Shown one piece after another: positions 8,124 through 16,281 of a stretch of DNA of 43,356 bases. Made by a program: the position numbers and the translations under genes. The notes under the pieces are model-generated. The model made no database searches. It had not been told where the DNA came from and saw only the letters and a list, made by a program, of their open reading frames with translations. Source of the DNA: a virus; the IMG/VR virus record IMGVR_UViG_3300006790_000037, positions 1-43,356 of that record; one strand, 5' to 3'. Positions within the stretch are counted from its first letter, which is position 1, and every line of letters starts with the position of its first letter.

Positions 8124-8352
8124 GAAACCAGAATCAAAAGCTAAAGAACTCGCTGAACAATCTAAACCTCCCGTTCAGGAAGAATTACCCGAATTAACCC
8201 AAGAACCTCAACCTATCTTACCGGAGGGTAAGCCTGCTGGTATGGTCCCCAATCTGGAAGACCGTCGAGTAGAGGCTGAACAAGTCCGTAAAGGTCAAGT
8301 GGTTACTAAGGTCACATTCCCCCACATCGGTATTAAACGGTTCGATTATTAA
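8113..8352 (+). CDS. hypothetical protein between portal and scaffold, 79 aa
   Basis: The N-terminal two-thirds is Pro/Glu/Lys-rich and probably disordered (PPVQEELPELTQEPQPILPE), followed by a short ordered tail, TKVTFPHIGIKRFDY. It overlaps the portal stop and is followed by a purine-rich leader for the scaffold gene. No known family is recognised. Its position suggests a minor virion or assembly factor. Confidence 0.65.
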   Translation: MSPKKPESKAKELAEQSKPPVQEELPELTQEPQPILPEGKPAGMVPNLEDRRVEAEQVRKGQVVTKVTFPHIGIKRFDY

Positions 8353-8386
8353 GAATAAGAGATAAGTAGAGAGAGAAGATAATTTA

Positions 8387-9196
8387 ATGGCAGAACAAAT
8401 TAATATGCCCTATGAAGTGTCAGGCGCTACTCCTCCAAGTGAGGACACTAGTCAACACTCTGTAGATAACCAACAAACACAAAATCCCTCTGAAAATACT
8501 GAGGGTCGCCCTGAGTGGCTCCCAGAGAAATTTAAAAGCCCTGAGGATTTAGCTAAGGCTTATAGTGAGCTTGAAAAAAAACAAGGCTCTCAGGGACAAC
8601 AAGAGGCTCCTGCTAAAGAGGCTGATGACAACAATCTAGGTATCCCTGATGAATCTGTCGATGAAGCTAAGGAAGCTGTTGAAGGCACTGGGTATTCTTT
8701 AGAACAGATGGCAGAAGTGTACTACGAGACTGGTGATTTAGCTGAGGAACATTACGCTGCCTTAGAAGCTAAGGGTATCAGTAAGAGTTATGTGGATGCT
8801 TACTTCCAAGGGATTACAGCTCAATCTGAACTGATGGCCATGAAGACTTACGATATGGCTGGTGGTCAGGAGAACTACAAACAGATGGTTCAATGGGCTG
8901 CTAATACGTTTAGTGATGCTGAGAAGCAAGCTTATGATAACGCTATTAATAGCCTCGATATGGAGACTCGTAAGCTCGCTTTACAAGGTCTTCAAAGTCG
9001 GTTCCAGAAAGAGTACGGTAGTTCCCCAGAAGTCCTTCGAGGCTCTGGAGGTAACGGTGAGTCTGGCGGGTATCAATCAATGCAACAGGTTGTCGCAGCG
9101 ATGCAAGACCCTCGATATAAAACAGACCCTGCATATCGTTCTGAAGTAGAGCGTAAAGCCAAACAATCTCAACTAGGGAATAAGCGAACCCTTTAA
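8387..9196 (+). CDS. capsid assembly scaffolding protein (T7 gp9-like)
   Basis: A 269-residue acidic, helical, Gln/Glu-rich protein. The N-terminus is disordered (SEDTSQHSVDNQQTQNPSEN), followed by the family signature RPEWLPEKFKSPEDLAKAYSELEKK (~41-66) and a basic C-terminal helix (DPAYRSEVERKAKQSQLG) that would bind the capsid protein. It directs procapsid assembly and is then released. Length and place between portal and major capsid protein agree with T7 gp9 (~307). Confidence 0.93.
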   Translation: MAEQINMPYEVSGATPPSEDTSQHSVDNQQTQNPSENTEGRPEWLPEKFKSPEDLAKAYSELEKKQGSQGQQEAPAKEADDNNLGIPDESVDEAKEAVEGTGYSLEQMAEVYYETGDLAEEHYAALEAKGISKSYVDAYFQGITAQSELMAMKTYDMAGGQENYKQMVQWAANTFSDAEKQAYDNAINSLDMETRKLALQGLQSRFQKEYGSSPEVLRGSGGNGESGGYQSMQQVVAAMQDPRYKTDPAYRSEVERKAKQSQLGNKRTL

Positions 9197-9214
9197 TCCT
9201 ATTTAACTAATAAA

Positions 9215-9231
9215 TAAATCGAAGACTATAG
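9215..9231 (+). promoter_or_regulatory. candidate phage RNA-polymerase promoter before the capsid gene
   Basis: TAAATCGAAGACTATAG resembles the T7 promoter layout (AT start, CGA, then ACTATAG at the initiation site) and stands where T7 has phi10. A second, weaker look-alike (TCGATAATTATAGACAG) lies at about 6229-6245. Two partial matches do not establish a consensus. Confidence 0.3.
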
Positions 9232-9362
9232 CACTACTCCTCGTTTATCGGAGGGTACTAGCTGTTTCTTGTAATAACCACTCTGACATTGTTCAGACCC
9301 TTAACCTTTGCGCTGAGGCGTATTCTGGCTGAGGACAATCTAAGAGTGTACTAGATGGTGCT
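9230..9362 (+). ncRNA. structured 5' leader of the capsid gene
   Basis: The 225-bp gap before the capsid gene contains no good frame but folds strongly. A long interrupted hairpin pairs CACTCT (9279-9284) with AGAGTG (9343-9348), ATTGT (9288-9292) with ACAAT (9335-9339), and TCAG with CTGA. AGCAC (9230-9234) can pair with GTGCT (9358-9362), enclosing the whole element; a small hairpin (TCC...GGA) lies inside. It begins at the candidate promoter start. It could stabilise the capsid mRNA or be an RNase III-type processing site; both are inference. Confidence 0.5.
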
Positions 9363-9421
9363 GAAGTAAACAGTATTTATTTAGTTAGTTTAAAAACATT
9401 GGATTAAAAGATTAAAAGAAA

Positions 9422-10366
9422 ATGGCAAACGCAACTCCTTCACGGTCAGGTCTAGTAAACAATACTGGCTCTAACTATACCGAATTGTTTGAGATTATTT
9501 TTCCTGGTGAAATCTTAACGACTTTCAATCGGGCAATCAAAACATTCGACAAACACTTTATGCAAACTATCGACCACGGTAAGTCTGCTCGATTCCCTAT
9601 CGTAGGTAAAACGACCTCAGGGTATCACACTCCTGGTACCGAGATTACTGGTGATGCTATCAAGCATAACGAGAAAATCATCAACGTAGATGGTTTGGCG
9701 TTCTCTTCAGTATTTATCGCTAACATTGATGATGCAATGAATCACTTTGAAGTACGCTCTCGGTATGCCGAGCAACTCGGACAATCCCTTGCAGAAAACA
9801 TGGATGAACATATCTTGCAAACTGCTGTCCTGTCTGCTCGTGGCTCCGCTGCTATCTCTGGTGATGTAGGTGGTACTGTCCTCACTAATGCAAACTTCCG
9901 TACTAATGGTGCTGCATTAGCTCAAGGACACTTCCTGGCTGCTCAGACTTTCGAAGAGAAAGATATTACCAACGTTCAAAACTACAGCTTCATGCGCCCT
10001 GCTCAATACTACATCCTGGCTCAGGCTACGGATTTATTGAACCGTGACTGGGGTGGTGCAGGTTCTTACTCAGATGCCTACATCCCTCGTGTTGCTGGTA
10101 TTGAACTGGTTAAGACTAACTCTCTACCTATCACAGATAAATCCGGTGATGCTACAACTGGTGAGAACAACACTTACAATGCGGACTTCTCTGATACCGC
10201 TTGTGTTATCTTCTCTAAAGAAGCTGTAGGTACTGTGAAACTCCGTGATATGGCAGTGGAATCTGAGTATGATATGCGTCGTCAAGGTACTCTTGTGCTC
10301 GCTAAGTACTTATGTGGTCACGGTATCCTTCAACCTAAGTGTGCCATCGAATTGGCTGTAGCTTAG
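9422..10366 (+). CDS. major capsid protein (T7 gp10A-like)
   Basis: A 314-residue HK97-fold shell protein. The start MANATPSRSGLVNNTGSNY, the segment FEIIFPGEILTTFNRAI, DHGKSARFPIVGKTTSGYHTPGTEI and the C-terminal GTLVLAKYLCGHGILQPKCA are characteristic of T7-like capsid proteins (T7 gp10A is 345 aa). The gene follows the scaffold after a structured leader and is the expected peak of late expression. No slippery site for a gp10B-like frameshift extension is visible before the stop; the next gene starts independently with AAGGAGG upstream. Confidence 0.95.
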   Translation: MANATPSRSGLVNNTGSNYTELFEIIFPGEILTTFNRAIKTFDKHFMQTIDHGKSARFPIVGKTTSGYHTPGTEITGDAIKHNEKIINVDGLAFSSVFIANIDDAMNHFEVRSRYAEQLGQSLAENMDEHILQTAVLSARGSAAISGDVGGTVLTNANFRTNGAALAQGHFLAAQTFEEKDITNVQNYSFMRPAQYYILAQATDLLNRDWGGAGSYSDAYIPRVAGIELVKTNSLPITDKSGDATTGENNTYNADFSDTACVIFSKEAVGTVKLRDMAVESEYDMRRQGTLVLAKYLCGHGILQPKCAIELAVA

Positions 10367-10390
10367 ATTTAAGGAGGATTACTTAAGATT

Positions 10391-10729
10391 ATGGAATTAA
10401 CAAATATTGTCAGTGCAGTTGATGGTGATGATGGCGCTTCAGCTTCTATCCAAGTGGGTACAGGTGTCAGCTACTTCCTAGTATCTGGTACTGATTTCAC
10501 TGGGGTTACTGTAGCCCTCCAGTATAGCCACGATGATACGACCTACGTTACCGTAGCTTCTAAGAGTGCAGCAGGTGGAGAACCTATCGTACTCCCTGAA
10601 GGCTATGTACGTACTAATATCACAGGTGGTGGTTCTGGTGATGCAATCACTGTCAAACATGGACAAATTCCTTTGGTGAAGGGTAACTTCATCTCAGGAC
10701 AAATCCCTGTAACTGCGACAGCCTCCTAA
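10391..10729 (+). CDS. beta-rich virion protein after capsid (paralogue of the gene at 10838)
   Basis: A 112-residue Gly/Thr/Val-rich protein with alternating strands (SIQVGTGVSYFLVSGTDF, VTVALQYSHDDTTYVTVAS, EPIVLPEGYVRTNITGG). Length and composition suit an Ig-like or jelly-roll decoration protein. The layout strand-TYVTVASKSA-IVLPEGYVRTNITG-ITVK recurs in the next gene (DWFEIASYTADAAERISLFPQMRGVTTSISG), so the two are probably diverged duplicates. It has a strong ribosome-binding site (AAGGAGG) and lies upstream of the post-capsid terminator, so it should be made at capsid-like levels. Confidence 0.7.
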   Translation: MELTNIVSAVDGDDGASASIQVGTGVSYFLVSGTDFTGVTVALQYSHDDTTYVTVASKSAAGGEPIVLPEGYVRTNITGGGSGDAITVKHGQIPLVKGNFISGQIPVTATAS

Positions 10730-10779
10730 TTACAACTGAATACACACACTACTCCTTTCTACTATTTCACTACTATGAC

Positions 10780-10816
10780 AGCCCTGCCTATTTGTTTAGG
10801 TGGGGCTTTTTTTTTT
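10780..10816 (+). terminator. intrinsic terminator after the capsid pair
   Basis: AGCCC-TG-CCTA pairs with TAGG-TG-GGGCT around a 7-nt loop, followed by a run of ten T. It stands where T7 has T-phi, immediately after the capsid region, and would lower transcription of downstream tail genes relative to capsid. Confidence 0.85.
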
Positions 10817-10837
10817 CGACTAGGGAATTACCTAATA

Positions 10838-11125
10838 ATGAGTTTTCACATTCTATTGGATGATGTGACCACGAATGTCAGTGGCACAGCTATTTATCCA
10901 CAAAATTATTACAAGGTTGAACATGGCCTTGTCCAAGTTCAAATCGACTCAGGAACCTGTACCGTCTCTATTCAAGGACGAACCTCAGATGAGATGGATT
11001 GGTTTGAAATCGCTTCTTATACTGCTGATGCAGCAGAGAGAATCTCTCTATTCCCCCAAATGAGAGGGGTAACAACAAGTATATCTGGAGCCACGGTTCG
11101 AGCAGAGCTTGTTGAAACAGTTTAA
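10838..11125 (+). CDS. beta-rich virion protein (second copy)
   Basis: The start MSFHILLDDVTTNVSG lies just after the terminator T-run; a longer reading frame would begin inside the hairpin and is rejected. The 95-residue product has alternating strands (VQVQIDSGTCTVSIQGRT, DWFEIASYTADAAERISLF) and matches the preceding capsid-adjacent gene in its second half. A decoration or head-surface role is inferred from position. Ribosome-binding site: AGGGA about ten bases upstream. Confidence 0.7.
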   Translation: MSFHILLDDVTTNVSGTAIYPQNYYKVEHGLVQVQIDSGTCTVSIQGRTSDEMDWFEIASYTADAAERISLFPQMRGVTTSISGATVRAELVETV

Positions 11126-11140
11126 AAGGAGGGTCGATTC

Positions 11141-12091
11141 ATGACTTTACTAGGCTCTCTTCTATTACCTTTAAACGACTCTGAGCTCACTAAGCCTCTC
11201 ATCTACTCCTCTTCAGACTCTACATATCCCAGCGGTATGAGTACCCCTTCGAGCGACTGGGACTTCACAGGCTCTGGGGCTACTGTGACAGACCGCTTAG
11301 GTGTGATGAATTTAACGATTAACGAGACCGGCTCTCCTGACTGGGTACGAGATGCTAATGGACTCTACTTAAATGCTGGTGTAGCTGGAGAAGCTTCTTA
11401 TAATGCAGATAACTACTGGGAAGCAGTAAGTACGACATACAACGATATGACCTCGTTTACATTCTACATGGATATAACTACAGGCCCAACATTAAAAGAT
11501 ATTAGAGATTTCTTCTGTATCGGTTCTGGTTCATCAAACAATGGGAATAATAATAGTTTTAAATGGACCAATGGTCATTCTAATCAACCTGACCTTTATA
11601 TCTCTCAGGAACTAAACGAGTCGATTATGGGGACTATTTTTCCACCAAACTTTGGGCCTGCTCCATACCTAGCACACTATGACGGCCCATCAGGGGATGA
11701 GCATTATTATGTTGCAAAAACAATCATGAATGGTCGTAACAGTGATGAACGAACTTCATACAGTTTATCTGCTGATACTCGTTACATCATGAAAATTTCT
11801 CATGTTGTTGGAACTCGCTATCGTTCAGATGGATACCCAGCTCGACGAGGGACAACACAAATAAAAGCAGTTCCTTATTCTGAATCAACATTCAGTGCTG
11901 GAGCTGTTGCAAACAAAATACGAAGTACATCCATGTACAACACAGATTCAGCTTGGAAACTTCGTTCAAAGACAGCCTCAGATAGGCAACTAGACTATCG
12001 GATTAAAACACTTGTCCTGTACGCGAATAAAGGGATTATTCATACACCCACTCACGATGATGCAGTTTTAACATATTTAAAAGGATTATAA
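11141..12091 (+). CDS. LamG/concanavalin-like beta-sandwich virion protein, 316 aa
   Basis: After a short hydrophobic start (MTLLGSLLLPLND), the segment SDWDFTGSGATVTDRLG, NLTINETGSPDWVRD, GLYLNAG, FTFYMDITTG and a C-terminal YRIKTLVLYANKG...HDDAVLTYL follows the pattern of LamG-like domains, with aromatic and Asp-rich strands. The gene at 12574 has the same order of elements, so the two are probably paralogues. Such domains bind glycans; on a virion they could decorate the head or contact host polysaccharide. AAAAGGAGGG precedes the start. Function is inferred; the structure is not proven by sequence alone. Confidence 0.6.
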   Translation: MTLLGSLLLPLNDSELTKPLIYSSSDSTYPSGMSTPSSDWDFTGSGATVTDRLGVMNLTINETGSPDWVRDANGLYLNAGVAGEASYNADNYWEAVSTTYNDMTSFTFYMDITTGPTLKDIRDFFCIGSGSSNNGNNNSFKWTNGHSNQPDLYISQELNESIMGTIFPPNFGPAPYLAHYDGPSGDEHYYVAKTIMNGRNSDERTSYSLSADTRYIMKISHVVGTRYRSDGYPARRGTTQIKAVPYSESTFSAGAVANKIRSTSMYNTDSAWKLRSKTASDRQLDYRIKTLVLYANKGIIHTPTHDDAVLTYLKGL

Positions 12092-12094
12092 AAA

Positions 12095-12574
12095 ATGGCC
12101 TTAGATTTTGTACAAATCTCTGAAGGTGATGGAACAGAAATGTTGTATCTTCAGGAAGCTGAAGGGACTTTTGGTGTCAATACTACAAGTGACTCTGTTG
12201 GGCTTCCTGTTAGTCAAATCATTAATGGACTCTCCGACACACAAATAGCTTCATTTAGAAAAGCTGATTGGACAACTGATGCAGTCCAAGAAGTTAAATC
12301 TAGTGCAGGTAAGATTACCAAAGCTGTCCTATTTTCAACAGACGATGCAGTTGAAGGTTATGTACATTTATACAACGTAGCACACGGTTCAGTCACTGTC
12401 GGTACAACTACACCTGTTTGGACCTACAAAGTACCGGCAGGTGGGGAAGTAATTGATATTAGTCTTAACCCTGAATTAATTGATACTGCTATCTCCGTTG
12501 CTGTTACAACAACTTATACAGGGACTACCGCACCCGCTGACGATAAGATTGTTGTTCAATTTCAATACATCTAA
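12095..12574 (+). CDS. beta-rich structural protein, 159 aa
   Basis: The core AGKITKAVLFSTDDAVEGYVHLYN, followed by GTTTPVWTYKVPAGGEVIDI and TTYTGTTAPADDKIVVQF, is a beta-sandwich pattern seen in many phage structural proteins of unknown role that are encoded near capsid or tail genes. No catalytic residues are evident. It lies between the two LamG-like genes and its stop overlaps the next start (TAATG). Probably part of the same surface assembly. Confidence 0.6.
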   Translation: MALDFVQISEGDGTEMLYLQEAEGTFGVNTTSDSVGLPVSQIINGLSDTQIASFRKADWTTDAVQEVKSSAGKITKAVLFSTDDAVEGYVHLYNVAHGSVTVGTTTPVWTYKVPAGGEVIDISLNPELIDTAISVAVTTTYTGTTAPADDKIVVQFQYI

Positions 12575-13320
12575 TGGGTAGAGTTTATACTCCATTTGGG
12601 GTTTCACTTCCAGCTCCTAGCGGTGGAGGTGGGGGAGGACCCGACGCCCCAGCATCAGACTGGTTATTTAATGCTGATGGGAATGACTCTAAGGGGGCTT
12701 CTAACTTTACCATTAATGGGACCTACTCATTTGATGGGGGAGCTTATCTCAACATTGACGGCTCAGACCAGAACAATAACTTCCAAGATGGTGGCGATGT
12801 TTATCATGGTTTAGAAGACTTCACGTTTTACTTATGGTGGGCTCTTAATGGCTCCATCGTTATCAACCGTGGCCTCTTAGGACAAGGACAAGTTAGTGGC
12901 GGTACTTCTACCAATCGACCTATGTGGAGAGCCTACTGGACTTCTGCAACTAACTTAAGGGTACTTGTGTATGACGGTACAACTTCACCTGCGTCATTAC
13001 CTTATGTAGACCTAACTTGGACTCCAGCTACGGGAGCTACACCAGACCTGTATGTATTTAGATACGATAAATCAGCGACAACATTAACTGTAAGAGCCTC
13101 TTCAGGTGGAGCCTTCACAGAAGCTTCTAATAGCTCAGCAGCTACCATGCAAACTAAGAGTTCAGGAGATGGTGTATTAGGTATCTCAGAACGCCCTGGT
13201 AACTCTGGGGCTAAAGCTCAGAATGGTGACTACCATCGACTCCTACTATACACAGAAGTAAAAGACAGTGCCCACGATGACCTAGTGTTAGCTCACGGCG
13301 CTGAGGGAGCAGCTTTGTAA
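12574..13320 (+). CDS. LamG-like beta-sandwich virion protein, 248 aa
   Basis: Begins MGRVYTPFGVSLPAPSGGG with a glycine linker, then SDWLFNADGNDSKGASNFTING, GGAYLNIDGSDQ, EDFTFYLWWAL, DLTWTPATGATPDLYVFRYD and a final YHRLLLYTEVKDSAHDDLVLAHG. This is the LamG/concanavalin A-like arrangement (edge strand, DFTFYLW, terminal strand with LLLYTE). It shares the SDW-F, NLTIN/NFTING, G-YLN and HDD-VL elements with the gene at 11141. Carbohydrate recognition or head decoration is inferred. The Gly-rich linker suggests an attachment segment followed by one domain. Confidence 0.65.
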   Translation: MGRVYTPFGVSLPAPSGGGGGGPDAPASDWLFNADGNDSKGASNFTINGTYSFDGGAYLNIDGSDQNNNFQDGGDVYHGLEDFTFYLWWALNGSIVINRGLLGQGQVSGGTSTNRPMWRAYWTSATNLRVLVYDGTTSPASLPYVDLTWTPATGATPDLYVFRYDKSATTLTVRASSGGAFTEASNSSAATMQTKSSGDGVLGISERPGNSGAKAQNGDYHRLLLYTEVKDSAHDDLVLAHGAEGAAL

Positions 13321-13322
13321 CA

Positions 13323-13919
13323 ATGACAACTCCAACAAGACTTACGGAGTTGGAAGCAATCAATATCATCTTAGCAGTCATCGGGGAAACTCCTGTCAAC
13401 TCTCTGACAGGCACAGTAACCACGGATGTCTCTATCGCTCGGAATATTCTAAGTGAAGTCAATCGACAATTCCAGGCGAGAGGGTGGCATTTCAATACTG
13501 AAGAAGATTACGAATTAACTCCAAACTCCTCAACCAATCAAATCCCTTTATCAACCAATATCGTCCGAGTAGACACACCTCGCTACGAATACAACCTAAC
13601 GACTCGATGGTCCTCAGAGCACAACACACTTGCTCTATACGACATCACTAAACAGTCTTTTGAGTTCACAAACTCTGTAAAAGGGAATGTCGTGTTCATG
13701 TATCCCTTCAATGAACTCCCTGAACCAGCTAAATGGTACATCACTGTCCGAGCTGCTTGTAAGTTCCAGAAGAGAGTTGTAGGTGATGAGACACTCTACC
13801 AATTCACTAAAGATGACGAGATGGAAGCACTTGTCCTGTTTGAGCAATTCGACTCAGAGACAGCAGATTACAACATGCTTCATGACTCAGACTTATTACA
13901 ATATCAACTAAGAAGTTAG
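13323..13919 (+). CDS. tail tubular protein A (T7 gp11-like)
   Basis: A 198-residue adaptor between portal and tail nozzle. The T7-family start LTELEAINIILAVIGETPVNSL, then ARNILSEVNRQFQARGWHFNTE, LSTNIVRVD and the C-terminal YITVRAACKFQKRVVGDE are diagnostic. Length matches T7 gp11 (196). It directly precedes tail tubular protein B, as in T7. Confidence 0.95.
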   Translation: MTTPTRLTELEAINIILAVIGETPVNSLTGTVTTDVSIARNILSEVNRQFQARGWHFNTEEDYELTPNSSTNQIPLSTNIVRVDTPRYEYNLTTRWSSEHNTLALYDITKQSFEFTNSVKGNVVFMYPFNELPEPAKWYITVRAACKFQKRVVGDETLYQFTKDDEMEALVLFEQFDSETADYNMLHDSDLLQYQLRS

Positions 13920-13929
13920 AAAAACTATT

Positions 13930-16281
13930 ATGCCTGTTGTTAGTGATAACATCCCCAATTTAATTAATGGGGTGTCTCAACAAGCCCCTACAATCCGACT
14001 TCCTTCACAGGCTGAAGAACAGATTAACTGTATGTCCTCGATTGTTGATGGGCTCCAGAAAAGACATCCCCTTGAATGGATAGCCAAATTAACTGGTACT
14101 ACCTACGGAGACTCTTTAGTCCATACAATAAACCGAGACTCTGTAGAACGCTATACGGTCCTCTTTGTAAATGGGGACCTTTTTGTTTACTCAATCGCTG
14201 ATGGGACATCTAAGACAGTTAATTTCCCTGATGGTAAAACATATCTCTCTACCTCTACTCCATCGACATCCATTCAAGCGATGACGATTGCAGACTACAC
14301 CTTTATAGCAAACAATGAAATTGATGTAGAGATGGACTCTGTGAGCCTAACAGACTTGAATGACAATATAGGGTTTGTGTTTGTTCAGCAAGCTGTGAAT
14401 GGTGTTGAGTACAAAGTGACCATCGAGTCCACAAGTTATACTCATACCACTTCCACGACTGGAGCTGTGAGTACCTCAGCGATTGCCGCAGCTTTAGCGA
14501 CTGCTATAGGGACTGGTCCAGGAGCTAACTACACAGTTACTCAGATTAACCATGTCTTAGAGATTAAACGAAATAGTGCCACAGACTTTGAATTAGCAAC
14601 TGAAGACGCCCGCTCTGGTGAGGCTCTCAGTAGTTTTAAAGATAAAGTACAACGATTCTCAGACCTCCCTCTAACCTGTACAAACGATTACATCATGGAG
14701 ATTCAAGGGACTGACTCTACTCAGTTTGATAATTACTTCGTGAAATTTGAGACTCATGATGGTGGAGATAGAGGCGAAGGAACCTGGGTAGAAACTGTAG
14801 CTCCAGGTATCGAGTATCAATTAGATGCCTCTACAATGCCCCATGTGTTAGTCCGAGAAGCTTCAGGCGACTTTACCTTTAAAGAAGCTACCTGGTCTAA
14901 TAGAGAAGTAGGTGATGCAGAGAGTAACAAGAACCCCTCTTTTGTCGGGAGTCCTATCAATGAGATATTCCTCCATAAAAATCGATTAGGGTTCCTTTCT
15001 AAAGATAACAGTATTAAATCAGAATCAGGAGAGTTCTTTAACTTCTTCAGGACAACTGTGACTACCCTGTTAGATAGTGACCCCATTGATGTTAATGCCT
15101 CTCATACGAAAGTAGGTAACCTGTATCATGCAGTCCCTTATTCTGAGAAGCTCATCCTATTCTCTGACCAAACTCAATTCGTTTTAGAAGGTGGAGATAC
15201 TCTCACAGCAGAAACTGTCTCAATTCAACCTACTACTGAGTTCGGATGCTCTACAACGTGTAAACCTGTAGGTGCTGGACAAAATGTTTACTTTATAACT
15301 GACCGTGGGGATTACTCAGCAGTCAGGGAATACTTTGTTAATGACGATACCAATACAAAAGATGCTGCTGAAATCACAGCTCACATACCCAAATATATAC
15401 CCAAGAATGTCCATAAAATCGCTTCAAGCCCCAACGAAGACATTCTTTGCTTATTCTCCTCAGATGAACCAAGTAACGTCTATGTCTACAAATACTTCTG
15501 GGATAAAAATAACAAACTCCAGTCGTCCTGGTCTACCTGGTCATTCGGGACTGGATATAATATCCTGAGTGGTGATTTCATCAGTGATACTCTCTATCTC
15601 ACAGTTCAACGGTCAGATGGGGTTCACCTATGCCGTATCCGAGTCTCCCCAAAATTAATTGATACTGAAGGGGATTACCTCACTCACTTAGATTTAAAGA
15701 TTACTGAAGACGAATGCTCCTCAGTCTCTTATGACGCTGGCACACACCGGACCACTTTCTCGCTACCCTACAGCGTCACTGGGACATTTGAAGTGGTTGT
15801 CCGTTCGGACGGTGACTTCAAGAGGGGCACTCGTGCTTCAGTGGTCTCAGCAAGTAGCACCAGTGTTATCGTGTCTGGGGACTACTCTTCTGAGGATGTG
15901 TACATCGGGCAACAATATGAGATGTCCTACACATTCAGCCCCTTCTATATCCGTAGACCCTCACAGCAAGGTGGGATACAAACCATCACGAGAGGTCGAT
16001 TACAGCTCCGTACACTCCAGTTAAGTTATGCGGACACAGGGTACTTCACCCTCGAAGTAACTCCGCTCTACCGAGACACCTCTGTGTACAAGATGACTGG
16101 TCGTATCACAGGTGCAGGCTCTAACGTGATTGGGAGTGTCGCTATTGATACAGGGTCTTTCAGTTCCCTTATTCAAGCTAGGAACACAGCAGTGACTCTG
16201 GTTATCAAGAATGATTCCCCATTACCATCCAATATTACAGGGGCAACCTGGGAGGGTTATTACCATTCAAGAAGCGCCTAA
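13930..16281 (+). CDS. tail tubular protein B, nozzle (T7 gp12-like)
   Basis: A 783-residue nozzle protein. The opening SDNIPNLINGVSQQAPTIRLPSQAEEQINC is the family signature; further landmarks are NEIFLHKNRLGFLSKDNSI, SGEFFNFFRTT, LFSDQTQFVLEGGDTLT and the C-terminal ITGATWEGYYHSR. Length equals T7 gp12 (794) within a few residues. It forms the hexameric tail tip that is gated until adsorption. Its 3' end overlaps the internal virion protein A frame. Confidence 0.95.
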   Translation: MPVVSDNIPNLINGVSQQAPTIRLPSQAEEQINCMSSIVDGLQKRHPLEWIAKLTGTTYGDSLVHTINRDSVERYTVLFVNGDLFVYSIADGTSKTVNFPDGKTYLSTSTPSTSIQAMTIADYTFIANNEIDVEMDSVSLTDLNDNIGFVFVQQAVNGVEYKVTIESTSYTHTTSTTGAVSTSAIAAALATAIGTGPGANYTVTQINHVLEIKRNSATDFELATEDARSGEALSSFKDKVQRFSDLPLTCTNDYIMEIQGTDSTQFDNYFVKFETHDGGDRGEGTWVETVAPGIEYQLDASTMPHVLVREASGDFTFKEATWSNREVGDAESNKNPSFVGSPINEIFLHKNRLGFLSKDNSIKSESGEFFNFFRTTVTTLLDSDPIDVNASHTKVGNLYHAVPYSEKLILFSDQTQFVLEGGDTLTAETVSIQPTTEFGCSTTCKPVGAGQNVYFITDRGDYSAVREYFVNDDTNTKDAAEITAHIPKYIPKNVHKIASSPNEDILCLFSSDEPSNVYVYKYFWDKNNKLQSSWSTWSFGTGYNILSGDFISDTLYLTVQRSDGVHLCRIRVSPKLIDTEGDYLTHLDLKITEDECSSVSYDAGTHRTTFSLPYSVTGTFEVVVRSDGDFKRGTRASVVSASSTSVIVSGDYSSEDVYIGQQYEMSYTFSPFYIRRPSQQGGIQTITRGRLQLRTLQLSYADTGYFTLEVTPLYRDTSVYKMTGRITGAGSNVIGSVAIDTGSFSSLIQARNTAVTLVIKNDSPLPSNITGATWEGYYHSRSA

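Noticed and set aside
9197-9421. Group I intron remnant before the capsid gene
   Set aside because: GACTATAG recalls a P7 element, but no P1, P3/P4 or exon continuity can be found.
10340-10440. T7 gp10B-type frameshift extension of the capsid protein
   Set aside because: No slippery heptamer precedes the capsid stop, and the following gene has its own strong ribosome-binding site.
10775-10837. Upstream extension of the gene starting at 10838
   Set aside because: It would begin inside the terminator hairpin and encode its poly-T run (Phe-Phe-Phe), so it is an artefact of an open frame.
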